Positions 24,388 through 35,600 of a DNA stretch of 64,000 nucleotides are shown here, piece after piece; position 1 is the stretch's first letter, and each line of letters begins with the position of its first letter. The translations under genes were made by a program, and so were the position numbers. The notes beneath the pieces were generated by a model. It saw only the letters and a list, made by a program, of their open reading frames with translations, was not told the origin of the DNA and ran no database searches. The DNA comes from DASPJQ01 sp035299065 (GTDB lineage Bacteria > Bacteroidota > Bacteroidia > Flavobacteriales_D > UBA2798): contig DATGXI010000120.1 in the NCBI GenBank assembly GCA_035299065.1, positions 70,231 to 134,230 on the forward strand, in the 5' to 3' direction.

Positions 24388-26538
24388 CTATTCAACAATG
24401 GTCATTTCCTTAATAAGGTTGGTTGCACCTGCAAATTTTTCAATAATAAACAAGGTATAGCGTATATCAACTGAAATGGTTCGTTGCAATTGAGGTTCAA
24501 AAGCAATGTCTCCACTCATGGCTTCCCAGTTTCCGTCAAAAGCAGTGCCTATTAATTCCCCATTGCCATTAATTACCGGACTACCCGAATTTCCACCGGT
24601 AATATCTGTATTCGATAAAAAGCCAACAGGCAGGGTTCCATTCACGCCATAGCGACCATAATCTTTTTTGAGGTACAATTCTTTTAATTTAGCGGGTACA
24701 ATAAACTCTTCGTTTTTTGGATCTTCTTTTTGCATGATGCCTTCAATGGTCGATACATAATCATAAATCATGGCATCGCCAGGACTGTAATCAAGTACAT
24801 TTCCGTAGGTGCATCGCATGGTAAAGTTGGCATCGGGTGCATAAAATTTTGAAGCGTTCATTTTACGCAATCCATCAATGTACAATTTCATTCCCTGTTT
24901 AAGTTTTGCTTCAGCCGGCTCAACAACGGGTGTTATTTTTTCCTGGTAAATTCCAAAAAATCCGATAAGCATATTAAACCCTAAATCTTTTTGGAATGTT
25001 TTGTAATCGGGTTTTGCAAGAAAGGCTTTTAATTTTACCGGGTCAACCAATACTGACTTTTCGTAATATTTTTTTGCAAACAAACGTAAATCACCTTTAT
25101 TGGCTTTGTGTGCCTCGGTTAATTCCTTCGGATGATATTCTTTGGGCATGTTATTGTAATAGAGCGTAAGTAATTCTCCATACAATTTCATGTCTGTTTC
25201 CTTGTTGTGGTTTTTGAAAAATTCATCAATCTTTGGTGTAATGGAAGCCGCTATAGCCTCAACGGTAGCTTTATCACCTTTCTGTTCAAGTGTTTTCCAA
25301 AGCGTAAAATAGTTAAAGTAGAGAGTATGGTTTTCCATTGTAAAAACAGCCTCTGTAAAATAAGCTGAAGGAATAGCCATTTTATCAATCTCCGCACTGG
25401 CTTCCGCCACCATGTTCAAAGCATTTCCGTACTTTTCTTTTCGTTTATCATCTGTATTCACCCATTCGGCAAATTTCTTTTCTTCCTCTTGTTTACGCTC
25501 GTATACTTTCAGGCGTTTTAAACCACGGGTTTGTCCAATAAAATACTTCCAGTAATTGCTTATTTGAGCATATTCTGAAGCGTATTTAATGCGTATCTCA
25601 TCGCTTTTGTCCATGTCAACCTTCATGGTTTCCAATCGTGCCTGGCGAATTTTTACGCGCTCGGGTTGTTCTACATCGGTAGCGGTTTTGACACCATATG
25701 ATGCAAGAAAGCGATCTGTGCTTCCAGGGTAACCCAGGATCATTGCAAAATCATTTTCTTTTATGCCTTTTATGGACAACGGTAACGCATGTTTTGGTTT
25801 ATAGGGAACATTTTCTTTTGCATAGGCTGCAGGTTTGTTTTCCGAATTGGCATACACCCTGAACATACTGAAATCACCCGTATGGCGTGGCCACATCCAG
25901 TTATCTGTATCCCCGCCAAATTTTCCTATTGAAGATGGTGGCGCTCCAACAAGACGTATATCATTAAAAACTTCGTACACAAAAAGGTAATATTCATTTC
26001 CTTCAAAAAATGGTTTTATTTCAGCTTCGTATTTGGTTCCTTCTATGGCTGCTTTTTTCAGCTCGCTTATCTTGGCTTTAATGGCATTATCGCGTGATAC
26101 GTCACTGGTTCCTTCGGCAGCGGCATTTATTTTGGCAGTCACGTCTTCCATTCTAACCATGAACTTTACGTATAATCCTTCACAAGGTATTTCCTGTGAC
26201 TTTTCGTAAGCCCAAAACCCGTTAGTCAGGTAGTCGTGTTCAACGGTTGAGTGTTCAGCTATGGCATCATAACCGCAATGGTGATTGGTTAAAATTAAAC
26301 CTTCCTTTGAAATAATTTCGCCTGTGCAAAATCCGCCAAAGTTTACAACAGCGTCTTTTAAAGAGCTGCTGTTTACATTATAAATATCGTCAGCGGTAAT
26401 CTTCATGCCTTTTGATTTCATGTCGGCCTCATTCATTTTTTTAAGGTACATGAGTAACCACATCCCTTCATCGGCAAAAGCAGTTGAGCCAAGAACAACT
26501 GTAAACAAAAAACAGCTAAATAATTTCTTCATAATCAC
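24388..26538 (-). CDS. S46-family dipeptidyl-peptidase (DPP7/DPP11 type)
   Basis: Periplasmic serine exopeptidase of 716 residues that removes dipeptides from peptide N-termini; family S46 is typical of asaccharolytic or proteolytic Bacteroidota. It has a signal peptide (ending AFA). The catalytic triad regions are clear: His in LTNHHCGY (residues 83-90), Asp in GDTDNWMWPRHTGDFSMF, and Ser in GGNSGSPVINGNGE. Eighteen residues after the catalytic Ser lies Gly (AFDGNWEAMSGD). As I recall, the Asp/Glu-specific DPP11 enzymes have Arg at this place and DPP7 has Gly, so a preference for hydrophobic residues is more likely. It stands alone on the minus strand, 40 bp from galE. Confidence 0.93.
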   Translation of the reverse strand: MIMKKLFSCFLFTVVLGSTAFADEGMWLLMYLKKMNEADMKSKGMKITADDIYNVNSSSLKDAVVNFGGFCTGEIISKEGLILTNHHCGYDAIAEHSTVEHDYLTNGFWAYEKSQEIPCEGLYVKFMVRMEDVTAKINAAAEGTSDVSRDNAIKAKISELKKAAIEGTKYEAEIKPFFEGNEYYLFVYEVFNDIRLVGAPPSSIGKFGGDTDNWMWPRHTGDFSMFRVYANSENKPAAYAKENVPYKPKHALPLSIKGIKENDFAMILGYPGSTDRFLASYGVKTATDVEQPERVKIRQARLETMKVDMDKSDEIRIKYASEYAQISNYWKYFIGQTRGLKRLKVYERKQEEEKKFAEWVNTDDKRKEKYGNALNMVAEASAEIDKMAIPSAYFTEAVFTMENHTLYFNYFTLWKTLEQKGDKATVEAIAASITPKIDEFFKNHNKETDMKLYGELLTLYYNNMPKEYHPKELTEAHKANKGDLRLFAKKYYEKSVLVDPVKLKAFLAKPDYKTFQKDLGFNMLIGFFGIYQEKITPVVEPAEAKLKQGMKLYIDGLRKMNASKFYAPDANFTMRCTYGNVLDYSPGDAMIYDYVSTIEGIMQKEDPKNEEFIVPAKLKELYLKKDYGRYGVNGTLPVGFLSNTDITGGNSGSPVINGNGELIGTAFDGNWEAMSGDIAFEPQLQRTISVDIRYTLFIIEKFAGATNLIKEMTIVE

Positions 26539-26584
26539 AATATAATTAAGCCGTGAATTTAAAGATTAAAAGGATACTTAAATC

Positions 26585-26620
26585 ATAAAAAAAGCCCGTT
26601 CTGCTTCGGCAAAACGGGCT
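26585..26620 (-). terminator. Rho-independent terminator of the giant gene
   Basis: AGCCCGTT (26593-26600) pairs with AACGGGCT (26613-26620), with an inner TGC-TTCG-GCA hairpin. On the minus strand it is followed by seven T. It lies 22 bp after the stop of the giant repeat protein. Confidence 0.9.
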
Positions 26621-26641
26621 GTTCAATATTGAAAAAGGGTA

Positions 26642-29600
26642 CTACTGAGGCTTTATAATACGCGGGTTTACAGGCGTTTTATTCTCAGGGGTCTTGTTTT
26701 CCGGAGTTTTGTTCTCAGGTGTTTTCATTTCAATTTTGTTATTATTTACCTTATTGGCATCCTGGGCTGCTTTTTGGCCGTCTTCCGCTTTTTTAATGCC
26801 GTCTTTTGCAGCGGCATCGCCAGGTTTAAATCCTAAGGCTTTTTGGAACTCAGCTTTGGCGCCTCCCCAATTTTTGGCATTCAGTGCTCCATTACCGGCA
26901 TCCATGGCTTTCTTATAGTTGGCTTCGTTCGCATTCGGTTTATCAAGTACCGGAATATTCACTTTGTTATTGCCACCGTTTGTGTTTCCACCGTTTGTGT
27001 TACCGCCATTGTTATTGGTGCCGCGGTTTTCATTGTTGTTTCCACCGTTGTTGTTATTTCCATTGTTTTCACGGCCACCATTATTGTTTCCGTTGTTTTC
27101 AACAATTGGTTTGTAGGTAATACTTACGGTTTTTGAATCATTGCCGGCTGAATTTGCCGCAGTAATCACAACCGAAGTTGTTCCATCACGCAATACTAGT
27201 GGTATACTTATTCCTTTTGTTGACGGTGTATAAATGAATCCTGTGAAATTCACTCCATTTACCGATACACTTATTTCAGCCTGCGAGTTTACATTTTGAA
27301 CGTTACCGCTTACAATGAAATTCGGGTTGCTGACGTTTACTGAACCAGTTGATGGATTGTTGATTTTAATTGCAGGGGCAGGTGCGGCCGGGGCAGCGTA
27401 CTTGAACGAATAGTTTTTCGTATCGGTACCACATGCGTTGGTTGCTGTCAACTGTATAGTGTTTGATCCGCTTACCAATGTTAGTGTTTTACTCAATGAG
27501 CCCGATGAAGGATTAAAGTAGAAGCCTGGTACAATACTGCCATTTAATTTCAGCACTATTTGTGCTGCATTATCAATACCAGAAGTGTTAGCAGCCAGGT
27601 TCAATGAAGGGCTTGTTAAAGTTGCGCCTTCAAGGGAAGGTGTTACTGATTTGATAACAGGGGCTACGCAAGGCGCTGTAGCTGTATAGGTAATGTTGGT
27701 TGATTTTGTTGCTGTCCCTTCATCTGTTGTGGCAACCACTTCAATAAAGTTTGAACCAGGATTCAGGGTGAGGTTAGCTGTTAGTTTTGAAGTAGCCACG
27801 TTGTAAGCAAACCCGGTAAAAGGCACATCATTTATCGTCATTTTTATTTGCGATGCTTCAATAACATTTGTTACATCGGCAGCAAAACTAAATGAAGAAG
27901 TAGTAACGGTTGTTGCAGTTGTTGCCGGATTTGTCATAGTAATTGCCGGTCCACCTGAAACAATACTTGCCGTACGGGTAATGGTTGTCGATTTCGAATC
28001 GGTTCCACCACTATTTGTTGCACTTACACTTATATTGTTTAACCCGCTTACCAATGGTAAACTAGCTGTTAACTTATCGGTACTGGCGTCATACGTAAAA
28101 CCTGTAAAGGCGGTACCATTTAAGGTTAGCGTTATTTGAGACGATGTCACATTTGTAACGGTTGCTTTAAAGCTGTATGATCCTGCACCGGTAGTTGTTC
28201 CGGATGATGTAGGTTTTGTAATGGTTACTGATGGGGCGGGTGTTGTTCCTGCAGTGCTGAATGGCAGGGTAGGTGATGAACAACCAGAACCTTCAGCAAA
28301 TGTAATTAACATTACTGCATCCTGGTAATCGATACCAACACTTCCTACGTGGCGCAATTCAAATAAATAAATTACGTCATTAGGACCAATGGTTATATGG
28401 TTATCTACAATAACACCTGCAAGGAAAGTTTCAACCGCAGCCTGGCCAGGAGCAGGTCCAATGTTTGGCGCCTCGTCTCCATTCTTCAGTACTTTTACCC
28501 AGGTACTTGATGAGTTTGACGTAAGCGTATTATTCCATGTTCCGCTTTCGTTGTAACAGTAACCTTTTAGCGCCAATGTAGAGCCAGTTGGAACTGAAAC
28601 GGTCATTGTTTCACCACCAACTATTTTGTTGTTGCTGTTAAATGCGTACCACGATCCGCCTCCATTTGTGCTCAAGCCAATTTTTACAAAAGCGTCTTCT
28701 GAGTTATCATAAATTACAGACTCACCAAGACATTTAATGGTTGCGCACATGTTTGTACTTGTTGTTACTCCACCACTGCTTGATACTTCAAAGCCTGGGC
28801 TATCAGTATACGTAATTACTGTGTTGGCAGCATCATTTCCACAATCATTGGTTGCTGAAACACTAATCGTATTAGCACCTTCGCTAAGTGAAAGCGCTAC
28901 TGAAAGGCTGGTACCGGTTAATGTAAACGGAACATTCACGCCATTTTTCTTAACTGTTACCGATGAACTGGTAATGCCAGTTCCACTTATTGTTCCTGTT
29001 AAGGTGTATGAAGCTGACGTAACATTTACGGTGGCAGCAGCACCCAATGTTATGTTAGGAGTAGTACATGGCAGGGTGTAATTAATGGTTGTCGATTTTG
29101 AATCCGATCCATCACTGTTTGTACCGGTTACCGTAATGGTATTTAACCCGCTTACCAACGTTAAACCTGCAGTCAACTTATCGGAACCACTGTTATAGCT
29201 AAATCCTGTGTATGCAACACCGTTAACTGTCATCGTAATCTGCGATGATTCACAATTGGTAACATCTGCTTTAAAGCTATAGGATGCACTTGTACTGGTT
29301 GTTCCGGGTGCTGATGGAGTTGTAATTGTTACAACCGGTGGATTTGCTGTTTCAGGACAGGCACCCATTACATCGCCATGAGCAAGATGCGCAGGCCATG
29401 CAGATGATGGAATGGTCAATGTTTGTGTATTGTCAGGATTTCCCGGAGGGTGATGGCAAATTACCATAGTGGTTTCAACCGGTGCTGTGTAATTCACAGT
29501 AAAAGTCGCATTGTCGGTTCCACACTCGTTGGTTACTTCAACCGTAATGGTGGTAGCGCCTTCTGCTAATCCTGTAAGGTTAACGCTTAACGATGTTCCA

Positions 29601-32600
29601 CTCAATGTAAATGGAATGGCTGTGCCGTTTTTCTTCACCACTACTGATGCACTGGTTACACCCGTTCCGCTAATGGTTCCGGTTAATGTATAACTATCTG
29701 CCGTTACACTTGTGCTTCCTGATGAAGGTAAGGTAACATTAGGTGCTGTACATGGAATGGTATACGTAATGGTTGTCGATTTTGAATCAGTTCCATCACT
29801 ATTTGTACCTGTAACAGTAATATTGTTCACACCAGCTAACAAGGTTAAACTTGCGGTTAACTTATCAGAGCTGCTGTTGTAACTGAAACCGGTATAAGTA
29901 ACCCCATTTACGGTCATGGTTATTTGAGAAGACTCGCAATGTGTTACATCGGCTTTGAAACTATAAGTTGCAGAAGTTACTGTTGACCCTGGAGCCGATG
30001 GATGCGTAATTGTTACAACCGGTGGATTTGCTGGTGTAGGACATTCGCCAATAGCATCGCCATGTGCTAAGTGAGCAGGCCATGCGGATGCCGGAATGGT
30101 CAATGTTTGTGTATTGTCAGGATTTCCCGGAGGGTGATGGCAAATTACCATTGTACTTTCAACCGGTGGTGTATAAGTAATGGTAAAGGTTGCATTGTCA
30201 CTGCCACATGCATTTGTTGCTGTAACAGTAATTACATTCGCTCCTGAGGTAAGACCAGTTAAATTAATACTCAACGATGTTCCGCTCAAGGTGAAAGGAA
30301 CTGCTTCTCCATTGTTCTTCACAACTACCGATGCGCTGGTGATTTCTGTTCCGGCTATTGTCCCAACCAATATATAACTGTCAGTAGTTACACTGGCACT
30401 ACCCGCAGCAGGCAAAGTAATTGCCGGAGCTGTACAAGGTATGTTATAAGTAATGGTCGTTGATTTTGAATCAGAGCCATCAGCATTGGTGCCGGTTACA
30501 TTAATTGTATTGAGTCCTGTGTTTAGGGTTAAGCTAGCGGTTAACACATCGGTTGTTTCATTATAACTGAAACCGGTATAACTTATGCCATTTACCATCA
30601 TAGCAATTTGCGATGCATTAACATTTGTTACAGTTGCTTTGAATGCGTAAGCTGCAACTGTTACAGTTGATCCTGGCGCGGCAGGATTGTTAATGGTTAC
30701 AACTGGTGGATTTGGTATGGCAGGAGCTGTATAATTTATTGTAAAGGTTGCATTATCGGTACCGCAGCTGTTTACCACTTTAACAGTAATAACGTTGGCA
30801 CCTTCATTTAAACCGATGTTTACCGATAAGCTTGTACCACTTAATGTAAACGGAATTGTAGTGCCGTTGTTTTTAACTGTTACCGATGAGCTGGTAATAC
30901 CGCTTCCTGTAATTGTTCCGGTTAAGGTATAACTATCAGTTAGCGATGTCATACTTGTGCCAGAAGGCAATGTAATGGATGGAGCTGTACAAGGATCAAC
31001 CATGGTAATGTTGGTTGATTTGGAATCACTGCCGTCAATATTGGTGCCAGTTACGGTAATACTGTTTAAACCGGCTATCAAGGTAAGGTTGGTAGTTAAT
31101 AAATCTGTAGCATCATTATAGCTAAATCCTGTAAATGGAGCACCGTCAACAATCATGACAATTTGCGATGACGTTACATTTGTTACGGTAGCCTTGAATG
31201 CATAGGCAGCTGAGGTAACCGTTGTTCCAGGTGCAGCCGGATTTGTAATAGTAACTACCGGAGGATTTTTAGGAGGATTATAGGTGATAGTAAAGCTGGC
31301 ATTGTCAGTACCGCAACTGTTGGTTGCAATAATGCTTATAACATTGGCACCATCTGAAAGGTCTGAAAGGTTAATGCTCAATGCACTTCCTGTTAATGTA
31401 AACGGAATTGAAGCTCCGTTCATTTTCACAGTTACCGAAGCACTTGTTACTCCCGAGCCTGATATACTGCCGGTCAATGTATAGGTTTTTGACTCAACGC
31501 TAACGCTACCTCCTGAAGGAAGTGTAATAGCAGGAGTAATACATGGCAATACGTATTTAATGGTGGTGGATTTAGAATCGCTTCCATCACTATTTGTTGC
31601 GCTTACGGTAATGTTGTTTACGCCTTCAATTAAAGTCAAATTAGCATCTAAAATTGTTGTGCCATTATTGTAGGTAAACCCGGTAAAGCTTGCGCCATTA
31701 ACCGTCATGGTAATTTGCGATGCATTTACATTGGTAACACTTGCAGTGAAAGCATAACCTGGCGTGGTAACAGTTGAGCCCGGTGTAGCCGGATTTGTAA
31801 TGGTTACTACTGGTGGATTTAATACCACAGGACATTCGCCCATTACATCACCGTGTGCAAGGTGAGCAGGCCATGCTGATGCCGGAATGGTTAATGTTTG
31901 CGTATTGTCAGGGTTCCCCGGAGGATGATGACAAATAACCATGGTTGTTTCAACCGGTTTTGTATAGGTAACAGTGAAACTTGCATTGTCATTTCCGCAA
32001 CTGTTGTTTACAATAACGGTAACAGTTGATACGCCTTCTGCAAGACCACTTAGGTTCACGCTTAAAGCAGTTCCGTCCAGTGTAAATGGAACGGCTGTTC
32101 CGTTTTTCTTCACAACTACCGAAGCACTTGTAATATCACTTCCAGTAATGGTTCCTGTTAATGTATATGAGTCAGTTGACAAACTAACACTGGCAGGTGA
32201 TGGTAACGTTATAGAAGGAACAATACACGGTGGTGGTGGATTGTATGTAATGGTAAATGTTCCATTATCACTTCCACAGCCATTGGTGGCTGTTACCGTA
32301 ATTGCATTTGATCCTGATACTAAAGTAATCGGAATAGTAATGCTACTTCCACTCAGGGTAAATGGTATAGCTACCCCGTTTTGTTTAACCACAATGCTTG
32401 CACTCGTGAGGTCGCTGCCAATAGCTGTTCCTGTTAAGGTATAGCTGTCATTGGTAACGGTTATTGCTGCAGGCGAAGGCAACGTAACATTTGGTATTGT
32501 GCACGGAGGAGGTGGAGGTGTATAGTTTACGGTAAAGCTTGCATTGTCATTACCACAGGCGTTTGTAGCAGCAATGGTAATAATATTTGTTCCTTCTGTT

Positions 32601-35600
32601 AAACTGCAATTTACGCTAAGGTCGGTTCCGGTAAGTGTGAAGGGAATAACTACGCCATTATTTTTAACAACAACCGAACTGCTTGTTACACCTGTTCCGG
32701 TAACAGTACCGGTTAAGGTATACGATGTTGTTGAAACACTTGCGCTGGTTGAAGCCAGGGTAATACCAGGAACAACACATGGTGGAACAGGAGCACTGTA
32801 CTTGATGGTAGTGGTTTTTGAATCATTACCGTCAGCATTTGCACCGGTTACTTCAAGTGTATTGTCGCCTGAGGCAAGTGTAGCAGCTAATGTAAATTTA
32901 CCGGTTGATGTATTGTAGGTAAATGTTGTAACAGGATTTCCGTTCAATGAACAGGTTACACCGCTTGCAACTGGTACATATTGAATATCGGCTTCAAACG
33001 TATAGGAAGCAGTCGTTACAGTGGTTCCGCTTACTGCCGGTTTGGTGATTGTTACTACAGGCGGTTGAGCGGGTTTGTCATAGGTAATAACAAAGTTTTC
33101 AGTTACTGTTCCGCAATCATTTTTAGCGGTTATAGTTATTACATTGGTTCCTTCAAGTAAGGTAACCGAAGCGATTAGCTTATGGGTTGAATTGTCATAC
33201 GTATATGGAACTGTAACTCCGTTTAGTTGAACACCCGTAATATCACTTGATGAAGCAATGTTTTCGATTATAGCTTTGAAAACATAAGAAGCAGTATAAA
33301 TCGTATATACAGAAGGGCCTGAAGGGCTCAACCACATAACGATTGGTTTATTACATTCAGGTACAACAACCGAATAATTTACAATTTGTGTTTCACTGTC
33401 AGTTCCATCAGTATTGGTGCCTTTTATTTCAAAAGTTGTTGCAGCCGATGTAAGCACATAGTTTGCGCTGAAATCATTGGTTGCAGGATTGAATGTAAAG
33501 TCGGTGCTGGCAACGCCATTGATTTTAAAGGTGACATTAGCAGAGCTGGTTACGTGGTAAATTTTAGCTTGCAAAACCAAACTTGCTGAAGTTGCCGTAT
33601 ACGGGTTAACACCCGGATTGGTAATGGTCACAACAGGCGGTTCAGGCGTGTGGGTATATACAACACCTAAATCAAGGTTTGCGCTTCCGCATGATGTGGT
33701 TGCTTTAATATTAATGTTATTAACGCCTGTTGCAAGTGTAATGGTTGCACTAAGGTTCGTACCTGTTAACGTAAATGGAACAACGGTGCCGTTATGCTTC
33801 ACAACGATTTCTGAACTGCTTGCATTGGTTACGGTTGCTAAAAGATTCAGCGAACCAATGGTTGTTGTTGTTGTTAATCCGGAAGGAGAAACAGCTGCCA
33901 CAACCGGCATGTTGCACGGAGGAGGCGTAGGTGAATAAACAATAACGGTTGTTTTTGAGTCGCTTCCGTCTGTATTTGTACCGGTCAACTCAAACACGTT
34001 TGCACCACTTGTCAACGTCACATTTGAGCTGAACGCATGCGTTGACGGATTGAATGTAAAGGCAGTAACCGGTGTTCCATTTTGCTTGAAACTTACGCCT
34101 GAAACAGCTGTAACATTCAAAATACTGGCATTAATTGTATAGGCTGATGCTGTTACGTTGTACGGATTAACGCTTGGGTTAATATAGTTTACAACAGGTA
34201 ATACCAACGGTTTTGCATAAATAATGTTTGATATCAGCGTTGCTGTTCCACAGTTATTGGTTTCTTTAACACTAATAACGTTTCCGCCATTCAACAAGGT
34301 TAATGTTGCGCTTATGCTGCCGGTTGATGCGTCAAAAATAAAAGGGGTGACAACACCATTAAACTTAAATTCAATTTGTGAGGCGTTGGTAATGTTGGTG
34401 GCAATGGCTATAAAGTTAAAAGGCGAAACTCCGGTAGTATATGAGCTGGTTGATGGATTTACAGGTGTAATGGTAGGAATGCTGCACGGTACGCTGTAAA
34501 CTAACGTGGTCGATTTGCTGTCTGTTCCATAAGCATTTGTTCCTTTAATAGTAACAACTGTTGTTCCTGTTGCCAGTGTTAATGGCAGTGTGAGTACTTT
34601 ACTTGTGGTGTTATAACTAAACGCTGTTGTAGATGTTCCGTTTACTGTAACATTAATGTTTGCCGCACTCGCCACATTTAATACGGTTGCGCTAACGGTT
34701 TCATTGCTAACAGTTGTGTTGTACGGATTAGACATTGGGTAATTAATAGCAACCACAGGTGGTAAACCTGTATTCACCTTATTGTAAATAATGGTTGTAG
34801 ATTTGCTATCGCTTCCATAAGGGTTTGTTCCTTTTATTTCAACTACGTTGGCACCATTTACCAGGGTTGCAGTAAATGCAACATGACCTGTTGTGTTCAC
34901 AAAACTGAAACCAGTTACGGGTGATCCGTTTAATTTAACGCTGATTCCTGAAACAGCAGTTACATTGGTAACGGTTGCATTAATCAGTTTGGTATTCATT
35001 GTTGTTGAATACGGATTCACAATTGGATCGGTATATGTTACAACCGGAGGCAAATTAGTAACCACCGGCTGGTATATAATAGTCGTATTTTCCGAATCTG
35101 TTCCCGCGGCATTTGTACCGGTAATCTGTACAACATTCGCCCCTGCAATCAATGGTGTTGTTAAAACCAATTGATGGGTTGCAGGATTAAATGTAAAGCC
35201 GGTATAATTGATACCATTCACACTAACAAGAATATTGGCAGCGCTTGTAACATTTAACACTGTTGCATTTACCGTTCCCGAATTTACGCTTACCGTATGT
35301 GGATTAATGGCAGGATTGTAAATGGTTACAATTGGAGGTTGAATGGTTTGCGGTTTGGTATAATTAACCGTTATGATTTCCTTATCCTGTCCACAAAGGT
35401 TTGTTGCCTTTATTTCAATTGTGTTCGCACCTTCATTCAATCCAATTGATGACGAGAATGAACCGTTTGATGCATCAAAATAAAATCCGCTCGTCAACAC
35501 CCCATTTACACGGTAAGAGATCTGCGATGAATTTTCAATGTTCAATATAGTTGAAACTATATTGATATTGCTGGTTGATGTATTGAACGTATTGGCATTT

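Noticed and set aside
27000..35200. Several plus-strand frames of 60-156 codons, for example 31974-32444
   Set aside because: They lie antisense to the giant repeat gene. Their similarity to each other only reflects the DNA repeats; they have no start context or family features.
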